Shown here: positions 56,264-64,000 of the stretch, piece after piece | How the letters are laid out: every line of letters begins with the position of its first letter | Numbering within the stretch: position 1 is the first letter of the stretch | Origin: Siderastrea siderea | Lineage: Eukaryota; Cnidaria; Anthozoa; Scleractinia; Rhizangiidae | Reading direction: 5' to 3' | Assembly (NCBI GenBank): GCA_964030785.1 | Contig: OZ034967.1 | Coordinates: 65,296,742-65,360,741 of the forward strand | DNA: 64,000 nt | Position numbers and translations under genes: made by a program | The notes under the pieces: model-generated | Told to the model about the DNA's origin: nothing | The model's input: only the letters and a program-made list of their open reading frames with translations | Database searches by the model: none

Positions 56264-56575
56264 TTGACAAAATATTCGCTAAAAGGTAAAATGATGTATA
56301 TACAAGGCTAAAAAAGATAAAGGGGGGGGGGGGGGGGGGGTATAAACAATCAAAAGGAACCAAACGTTTTCGACAAGTATGTCCCTGATGATGACATACT
56401 TGTCGAAACCGTTTGGTTCCTTTTGATTGTTTATACCGCCCCCCCCCCCCCCCTTTTATCTTTTTTTAGTCGTGTATATACATCAATAATAATAATAATG
56501 ATAACGATGATGATAGCAATAATAATAATAATAATAATTAATAATAATGATAATAATAATAATAATAATGGACTA
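55909..56575. repeat. AAT-rich insert in copy 2
   Basis: Interrupted AAT trinucleotide tracts (55909-55940, 56208-56262, 56487-56575) surround AT-rich sequence and the fold-back element at 56292-56485. Copy 1 has only AAGAATATAGTATATTGG at the corresponding place (about 47088), so the whole block is private to copy 2. Confidence 0.75.
56292..56485. mobile_element. Near-perfect 92-bp-arm fold-back with G19/C15 runs
   Basis: Left arm 56292-56383 and right arm 56393-56485 are almost exact complements, with the loop CCTGATGAT. Each arm holds TGATGTATATACA, AAAAGATAAA, a run of G (19) or C (about 15), TATAAACAATCAAAAGGAAC and CGACAAGTATGTC. It would form a very long hairpin. No coding capacity. 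Confidence 0.9.
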
Positions 56576-57044
56576 TAATAATATTGATCCTTTTTTTAAA
56601 GAATCAGTTTTTTATTGCAAAAATGTTTGATGATTCTCCAAGAGGTAAACTTGAGTATTTATTTGAAGTTTTTGAATCGTTCTGCCACAATAACCAGTCT
56701 GTGTTTACGCCCAGTCAAGTTTTGTTTCTAATCCTATGGAAATAACTGTTGGCGTTTACACAATTAGGCAGAAAAAAAAAGTAGGAAAAAAAAAGGGAGT
56801 TGATGTTTAGCTTTCACCTTCAGGGGGGCTGTCAAGTCTTTTACGAAAAAGGCGCTCAAATTATGCATTCAAACATCCGTCAACATATCTCGAGGTAACA
56901 ACATCAACCCGTAAATGAACTTTCGTTGATAGTTAGAGAGCTTTTTCACTAGTACATTTTTGCTTTTTAACGAGATATCGCGAAACGTGAGAAGAAAATG
57001 TTTCATTTTAAACGGCCGCTCGGCATTTGCCGCTTCCTATTAAT

Positions 57045-57513
57045 GGCCCAATTTATACTAGAGACGGATCATCCGTCCAGACGGATCATCCGTCAAGACG
57101 AATCATCTATCTAGTATAAACACGGGACGAACTATGATACGAACTATCGTTGCGTCTCGTAGTTCGTCCCGGATTTACAATAGGTGGATAATTCGTCTAA
57201 GCGTGACGAAAAGGCATAGGTACAAGTCAAATCATTGTATTTCACTGCAAGACGACCGCTGGCTTTAGGTAACGAGATCCTGATTTTTGAGTAGTTCGTC
57301 TTCTGCCCGTATTTATACAGACAGACGGATCATCCGTCCAGACGAATTATCCACGGTAGTTCGTCTGTCAAGACGAACTACCGTGATAGTTCGTCTGGAC
57401 GGATGATCCGTCTGAAAGCCCGTATTTATACACAGACGAATTATAAGACGAACTACCGTTCTTTGCCCAAGTTCGTCCCAGACGGATGATCCGTCTCTAG
57501 TATAAATCGGGCC
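57045..57513. mobile_element. Palindrome-rich MITE inserted in copy 2
   Basis: The ends GGCCCAATTTATACTAGAG and CTCTAGTATAAATCGGGCC are inverted repeats. AAT flanks both sides. The 469-bp body repeats the palindrome GACGGATSATCCGTC at least five times and GACGAACTA/TAGTTCGTC many times. The corresponding site in copy 1 (about 48383-48400) is uninterrupted, so this is a clean insertion after duplication. Confidence 0.88.
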
Positions 57514-58003
57514 AATATCTAGCCTGCAACTACCTATTACCTTAACAAGTATAGGAAATTAACGCTTGTGTTTATTAAGGTATTTGCAATTAACGCGACG
57601 TAAATTAACGCAAATTGAAGGGAGAAATGCAATGCAATACAATAAACTTTATTAGGTTCCTTGAAGTGAATCTTCATAACTAATTTACAAAATATTTAAA
57701 TTTAAATATCAAAATACAAAATGTTACTAATACATGAAATGGGCTAACTACACTTCAAAATTTATACAGATATTACTAAAAAGGTCGTAGTGGCGAATAA
57801 AGAAAATTAAAGCGAAAGAGATGGTGAAAGTTCCAGTGGAGGTCTCGCATTCTATCAAGGAATAGCATCCGTTTCCTGTGCCGGCTTTTGAACAACCATT
57901 TCCACCAACTATTTGTTTTCATACTCTTAATAACCGAACGATGGCATTAGCAGAACTCATGACAGATCTTTCATGAAAGAGTGCAGCAAGTAGTGATAAG
58001 GCA
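57514..58003. other. Copy 2 sequence between MITE and block 2a
   Basis: Matches copy 1 at 48400-48690 except for about 200 bases (57575-57770) absent from copy 1. The minus-strand frame of copy 1 (48464-48700) is broken here by a one-base deletion, so it is not a conserved gene. Confidence 0.5.
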
Positions 58004-58040
58004 TTTTTCACGAGGCAGCCCAGCTGGACAATAATTCTTG
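58004..58040 (+). other. Exon-like block 2a
   Basis: Copy 2 counterpart of block 1a (TTTTCACGAGGCAGCCCAGC then TGGACAATAATTCTTG). Confidence 0.35.
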
Positions 58041-59702
58041 TTCTTGCAATTTATACAATAGAATAACTTACCATATCTTACTGACACAATTCTCTGTTCA
58101 ATTTATTTCGTTGTCAAAACGATGAGACTGTAAATTTCGTAAGTGAACATTACATCTGTAATCTTTTTGGTCCAATATCATTGAAAGGAACGGAAAGTTT
58201 AAAAGGCTTAGATTATTTAGTTATCAAAACCATGAGACTGTGAATTTCGTGCTTAATGAACATTACATCTGTAATCTTTTTGGTCCAATATCAGTGAAAG
58301 GAACAGAAATTTTGAAAGGCTTAGACTAGGCTCCTTAAAGGTACCAGCATCTCGTTTGTTGGCATGGCTTGAATTGCAACCCCCACCCTTTTTTCCCCCA
58401 AAAAAGTACCAGTTTTGACAAGTTGTTACGTCTCCAGTCATTTTTTTCTCGAGGATTCCAACCCAAAAACAGCCAAAATAATCCTACTTGTAGTCATTTT
58501 AGAATTTAAACTGCACTTAGAGTTACCAAATGAAATCTTCAACCCAAAACGTAACCCGGGCGCGTCTGCTGCACCGGGGATTTTATTTCGCTAGCGAGCT
58601 CAACTATTTTGCGACGAATAGAGTTCTGTAAACATAATATACTTTTGCCACTAGACGATGAAGAAAACCTTTGTACATTAACGTAAAAAAAAAGTTAATC
58701 AATAGCATCTCATGTTGTTAACACCCTTAAGAGTGTGCCAGGTAATATTTCCCTTTTTATTTAGGTGTTCTTGCTTACGTTTCTTTCATCTTTATTAATT
58801 TGGTTATAGCTGAGCAGACGATGCAGAATTGTGACCAAAGTGGTAGAAATTAACCATGTCAGAAATTAACTCTTCACTTTCAAGGTCGCAGAAAATAGCG
58901 TTCCTAGTGATTTACATGCGTCCAAATTAACGCGAATAATTTGGGGAGTGTTATATATTCTATAATAAGGTACCTTGTTACAGAAAATTAACGCTGTAGT
59001 TTACCATAAAGAAATTAACACGAAAGAGAAGGCATAATTCTGCGCTAAAGGGAATAAACTCGAGGGTGGAGACTTTTGGGCTGCGTGCAGACGTCTCTTA
59101 CTCCGTTTGCTTCACACACTAAAGGGACATCCGATCTCGTATTCTAAAGAGAAAGAGTATGTTGATCATTTCATAAGCATCTCGTGTGAAATATAACGAA
59201 TTGTATCTTGAGAGACAATTCTGATGATGACGAGGTTGAACTTGTACACGATGTATCAAAAGTTCAGTAAGAATATGCCAAACAGAGAAAGCTGTTTGAT
59301 ATGAAATTGGCTGTTGCTAAGGACAAGATTCGCAATTTGGGATCAAAATGGTGGAAATTATCGTTATAAAAATTAACGCTCCACTTCATTAAGGTGGCGG
59401 AAAATGCAAGGTACTTTATGAATCGAAGTCATATCGGCAGTTGGGAGATATTGTCCTTTTTCTTAACATACTCATTACTTGAAAGCCATCTGCAAATAAG
59501 AGAGGGGAAAAACCACTCAAAGGAAAAGGCCATTTTTGGGATTTGACTGCGAACAATTAATAACATTCCTTCCCGAAAACGAGCACACATTAACGGTTTC
59601 CTGTTTAAGCTATTTGTTTACATAACTGAACCATCGCGTGGGCAGTTTACCAAGTGGAAAACTTGTTAAACGAGTTTAACAAGTGGTGATACTAGTAAAG
59701 GC

Positions 59703-59774
59703 GTCTTCCAAGAGGCAGCTCATCTGGACAAGAATTCTTGCGATACACTTTATCACAACACACAGGCCAAACAG
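59703..59774 (+). other. Exon-like block 2b with strong splice donor
   Basis: Copy 2 counterpart of block 1b. It again ends AAACAG|GTAAGT at 59774/59775. The donor is kept in both copies despite nearby substitutions, which is weak support for a real noncoding exon. Confidence 0.4.
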
Positions 59775-60936
59775 GTAAGTGAAGTGCCGAAGAGAACAAA
59801 ACGTGAAATCTCAAAGAATAACTTACCGTACTTTACCGACAAATTTCAGAGCTTAAATTGTTCCTTTGGTTGGTTCCTTCTCAGGGAATATCTGTTCGGA
59901 AGGCCTAAACTGCCTGAGATATTCGGATGAATTGCAGTGAAAACCAGAGATTTCTTTGGCAAAACATCACTCCAGACTTTCGTCAGCAGGGAGACTGATT
60001 AATTCCGGAGAGGGAAATAAGTCGTTTAGTCTTCAGAGTGTAAAATAAGGTCACCTAGCATTTTCGGAGAGCTATCAGGAGCTCGGAAATTCGGCGGATG
60101 GGATTGTGTTTCGTAAAGTTTTTCTTTGGCCTTATTCTGAGCTAAAACTGAACTCCGAAGAGATCAACTTCTGTTAGCTTACACAAATTTGTCTTTCAAA
60201 AGCTCTGAACATTCTAAGAAAGTAGAAAATAATATTCCAAGTACTTCGCTAAAAGTTTCTCCTTGGGTGCCCCTTTTGTTTCAGTACCTAAACGTTATGA
60301 GCATAAACGTCGAGCTTGGCTATTTTGAAAGAGCCCAGCCACCAAAACTGCTCTTATCTTAAGTTTCAGACGATAACGTTACATTTGTGATCTTTTTGGT
60401 CTTATGTTAAGTTACGACTTCGACATTTTTTCATCGTTATGCTCGTTCTGCATCTGTAGTGTTACTGATAGTAAATTTCGTCACAATATCGCCAAAGTTT
60501 GGCGAGTGGATCAGTCGACAGGAAACTTTGAAAATGTTACTACAGATTTTATTATCAATAACAGTGCAGAATCATAAAAATTGACTTCAATTTTTTTTAT
60601 ATATCAGTAACAAAGAAAATTCAGTGAGACATTTGAAACATGCAAGACTTTCAAATCGGAAATTTAGTTAATGGAGCATGGCTTCGCAAATTAAGTCAAA
60701 ATACTCACATGCAACAGACTTTGGAGACAAGTTCCTATAAAACTAACCTTTATTCTGCTCCAAGATTTGCTCAAACGTGGAATGATTTCTCTCAGTTCAC
60801 TAAAATTTACTTTCATTTCCTTCGTGGCTTCGCGTTGGCTGCCGGCTCTCGCCATTCAACAACTTTTGTTTTCAAATCACGACAAGTAATTTCTCTTTTA
60901 TCCGCCCAAATGATATTAGCCATGTACAATCGATTA

Positions 60937-61346
60937 GCAATGGTAATTGGAGGGAGTGGATTACAACTCGGAAAGTAATCAGGCGATATTTTTTAAATCG
61001 GCCGAGCGCGTAGCGCGAGGACGATTTGAAATTACGAGCACGATTACCCCTGAATTGTACGACACGAAGTCCAGTAACCAATTAATCGTCTCTAAAACAA
61101 AATGCGAGAGTAGAAAATGTACGTACCCTTCGGGGATATATGTTTAATGATCACTTTTGCAAGCAGTGGAGAAACAGCTATAAAATAAACCCATTTCAGT
61201 GCACCTCGGATTAACGCGCGCGCAGCGCGCACAGCTATCCAGTTACAGAAAGTTCAAACTGGACAGCTGTAATTGGCGACTCCACGTCAGCACCCTCCAG
61301 TTGCGTGGCGGAGAACCAATCACAATCGAGCATTTTGCTATAGATA
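60937..61346. mobile_element. 410-bp insert in copy 2
   Basis: Flanked by the direct repeat CGATTA (60931-60936 and 61347-61352). Copy 1 has CGACTA once at the matching place (about 50939). The body contains CGAGCGCGTAGCGCGAGG and GCGCGCGCAGCGCGC palindromic words but no ORF. It is a non-autonomous insertion of unknown class. Confidence 0.7.
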
Positions 61347-61917
61347 CGATTAAAAAGTAAATTTCACCGAATGACAATTGTGTCCTCATTAAAAATTTCA
61401 TGTCACTTAAATTGAAGCCATTGAAAAACTTGGAGAACCGGCGAAGCAAGGCCAGCTACCATTTTCGGAGAGCCAACAGGAGTTTGGAAATTCAAGGGAT
61501 AAGATTGCGTTTGCTAAAATGTTCTCCAACTTCAATTTTCAGCTACAGAATTCGAAGAGATCGATCTGTGTTATCTTACCTAAAATGCCTTTCAAAGGTC
61601 CAGAAACTATCTCAGAAAACAGAATATTTTTCATGTATTTTTACTCAGAAAGCTTTCATTCTACAGAACTGATGGCAGTTGCCGGTGTAGTCTTGACCCC
61701 TATTGAGCCCAATTCGCTCTTCATTTATAGCTTTCCACCGTCTATTCTAGGCTCCAAGATAGTAGGAAGGTAGCCCGCAACTCAGTAGTCTGCTCTCCAA
61801 GTAGGCTCATTATAAATAATTTAACTCGTCGGACAGCGCAGATTTAAGTGCTGGAAGAATAGCGAGCACCAACTTTTTGTACTGAGGAAGGAACTGGCAA
61901 GGAAATGTGGTAAAGAG

Positions 61918-62141
61918 TACCGTGTTTTCTTGATTAAACACCCAAGGGCGGAGGGGGGGGGGGGGGGTAACATCCTTTTTGATAGCCAGATTTCTTTTGG
62001 TATTTAATACTTTCTAAGTTCAGTAAACTTACAGCAAAATAAAGCACAACACAAGTAAGACAGGAATAAATTGTCACCGATTTCATCTCTAGTCGATTAA
62101 GTTCAAAACAAGGTGGAGAATTGGGTGCTCAGTGGCGTTCC
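61918..62141. mobile_element. Right-truncated MITE in copy 2
   Basis: Starts TACCGTGTTTTCTTGATTAA like the element at 51744-52199 but is cut at 62141, where the sequence jumps to the position equivalent to 53897 of copy 1. The missing right terminus shows a deletion in copy 2, not an insertion in copy 1. It contains a run of about 14-15 G near 61955. Confidence 0.75.
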
Positions 62142-62142
62142 A

Positions 62143-64000
62143 GGAGGAACTTTAGTGGAAAATGAAGAGCAGGCTCAATTATCTTGCAATTCATGTTCAC
62201 CCTGGCCATCCTGAGACACACACATTTATCCACAGTTTCAGTAGACTAATAAAGTAATTTTTATTAAAGCTTGGACCTTATTTTAGGTTTTACTAGTTAA
62301 GCGTAGGATTTTAGCTTAACCGGCTGTTGTAGTATCATGGTTACCACCGCTCCGTTCTCCACCCATTTATTGGTTTCTTCAACTCAGATCAATTTACAAC
62401 TCAACTAACAACTCAACACGAACTTTTTCACATGCTTTCTTTTACAAGCTCAAGAGAACGGAAATTTTTCAACCTCAATTACAACATCAATAATTCATCT
62501 TTAGTTACCTAAGGACCTTAGTGTTAATTTTGTGTGGCAGAAGCAGTTAGAAATGTCATCTGAGGCCCAGCAAAATCAGTCTCAGTAATAATTCAAGAAG
62601 TGTTCCAAAATCTCACTGTATAAGAAGGTGCATAGCTAATAAGATAGAAGGAAAGGCCGTTTTAGGAGCCGTGAAAACTCACTGAAGGGGAAGAATTTTA
62701 AAGATGATCTAACTGAAAGGAAACTCGATTTAGCAATAAACATCAATGAAAAGGTGACTAAGAAAACAGGTGTAATTAAGCGCGTGTAAACCATGGAACG
62801 TGAGAGAGAACTGAGCACCAGACAATCACTACTTGGTTCTGCGCATTTAGAATCAAAACCGTGAATAACCCAAACCAAAAATACAAACTGTATCCCATAA
62901 CAATAGAATATTTTTATACGTTTGCTAATACAATTTATATTTCTCTATCACTTTTCCAACACCAAACTAAAGATCCCTTTATATTATACGATAAAATTGA
63001 TTTAAGCGTGAATTTCCTGTTGTTTGTATTTTTGTTCTTTAACATAATTGATGCGAACGTATCTTTTTCCTTTTCAAAGTGCTACCAAAATAGATTTCGT
63101 ACCTCCTTAAGACAGAAACTTCACTAAGGGTGCGTTTCTTAGGGAGAATCGGAAAACGGATTTGTGATCCCAGATCATATGGATTCTTCGACACCAAAGA
63201 AACGCAAAATCCGAAAAAGGATTATTTTGTCATGACAAGACAGGCTGAAGACACGCAATATATATATCAGAACGATACTTCTCTTGTGCTGCCCTAGAAT
63301 TCGACTAGAATGGAATACAAATAATCTATAAACAAGGACAGTATCTGCAGTAGTTCAAGCGAACTCGCTATTTGCGTTCACATTTTGCAAAATCTGGTCC
63401 CTGGATTACAGAAATGCTACACAAATGAAGTTATCCTGACGTGTCAATGCTTGTTTGTACTTTTGGAGGAAACTTTTCAAATATACGGAACGGAATAGTG
63501 ACCTGAATTTTCTTTTTCACGATCGAATGTTTTGTCCCGCAAGATCGAGAGAAAATATGGCGAGACTAGTAAAGTTACATGGAAGACCGCTTGACAGATG
63601 TACTATTTTCGGATCCGTCCCCCAAAGAAACATTAATTGAAGCGTTGTTTTTACTTTATATGCTAATGCCAATTTTGTAAACTGAAATCACGCAAATTAA
63701 CCTCTGGAATGAATCTCCGTTTTATGAAAGTATTTAATAATCCGCATTTCCAGTTCCTCTCAGTTTCCTGTTTTTATGTACATAGTATGGTATCTTAGCA
63801 TCTTAAGTCATACAGCAATTAATATCCGGAAAAAGCCGTGTGGCCATTTAAACAGTTCCAAATAAACTTTGTTAGTAGGCTAAATGGATCTGTTGTAGGA
63901 CATTCTATTTTTGGTCTTAACTCGACCAAATCGAGAAAAGCCTTTTATCCCTTTAATGTAGAGTGAATTCTCCACTCGAATAATGTATATGGTTCATTGT
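62143..64000. other. Right part of copy 2, no supported gene
   Basis: Aligned with copy 1 53897-55530 except for the private stretch 63125-63610. Minus-strand frames resembling a two-helix membrane protein (62636-62878; copy 1 54508-54840) differ by a four-base indel and mainly by amino-acid-changing substitutions, so I do not call a gene. Confidence 0.45.

Larger units (their letters stand above)
55847..64000. repeat. Tandem segmental duplication, copy 2 (continues past window)
   Basis: Direct repeat of copy 1. It opens with the same ATTCCGCCTTACATTGATTC word and still matches copy 1 at the last base of the window. Private to copy 2 are the AAT/fold-back insert (55909-56575), the MITE at 57045-57513, and the 410-bp insert at 60937-61346; it lacks the copy 1 segment 52035-53896. 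Confidence 0.88.

Noticed and set aside
60640..60978. 112-codon plus-strand ORF in copy 2
   Set aside because: The matching copy 1 sequence (from about 50640) has indels and a stop, and the last third of the ORF lies in the 410-bp insertion.

Overview
The window looks like animal nuclear DNA, most likely from an anthozoan cnidarian (stony coral or sea anemone). The DNA is AT-rich. Genes are split by 0.3-2.3 kb introns with canonical GT/AG borders, and much of the rest is inverted-repeat transposons, tRNA-derived SINEs, 5'-truncated LINEs and microsatellites. A secreted cysteine-rich protein ends in an ShKT domain, which is abundant in anthozoans. There are no operons, ribosomal RNA genes or CRISPR arrays. 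The phylum is inferred from these traits, not proven. A run of exactly 200 N (17472-17671) is an assembly gap.

Layout. 1-24,000 is almost gene-free: one convincing open reading frame for a basic, Ser-rich protein (4858-5565), two weak ORFs, and several mobile elements (7872-8293, 15285-15925, 18806-19527, 20091-20370). At 24,537-26,406 is a complete three-exon gene for a secreted Cys-rich protein with a C-terminal ShKT domain. 26,500-29,200 holds a SINE, a MITE, a strand-switching minisatellite and a 39-bp palindrome.

29,413-43,982 holds two head-to-tail paralogues of an atypical short-chain dehydrogenase/reductase resembling NADPH flavin/biliverdin-IX-beta reductase. Each has four exons with identical intron phases (2, 2, 1) and exons 2 and 3 of identical length, so they arose by tandem gene duplication. 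Their introns and the spacer between them have since collected different transposons. A MITE ends about 105 bp before the second gene's start codon. At the residues matching the family's substrate-site Ser and His the two proteins differ from the human enzyme and from each other.

44,164-46,900 holds a LINE remnant and one exon-like ORF on the minus strand. From about 46,905 to the end the window is a direct tandem duplication of a roughly 9-kb unit (copy 1 about 46,905-55,846; copy 2 about 55,847 to beyond the window). The copies act as internal controls: a LINE, a palindromic MITE, a fold-back element with AAT repeats and a 410-bp insert each occur in one copy with the matching site empty in the other, and copy 2 has lost about 1.86 kb that in copy 1 includes a transposon carrying a SAP-domain ORF. 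I found no convincing conserved gene in the unit, but each copy has two exon-like blocks, one followed by a strong splice donor.

No single new biological system stands out. The most informative parts are the paralogous reductase pair with altered catalytic positions, the SAP-carrying TIR element, and the tandem duplication with its record of insertions and deletion.
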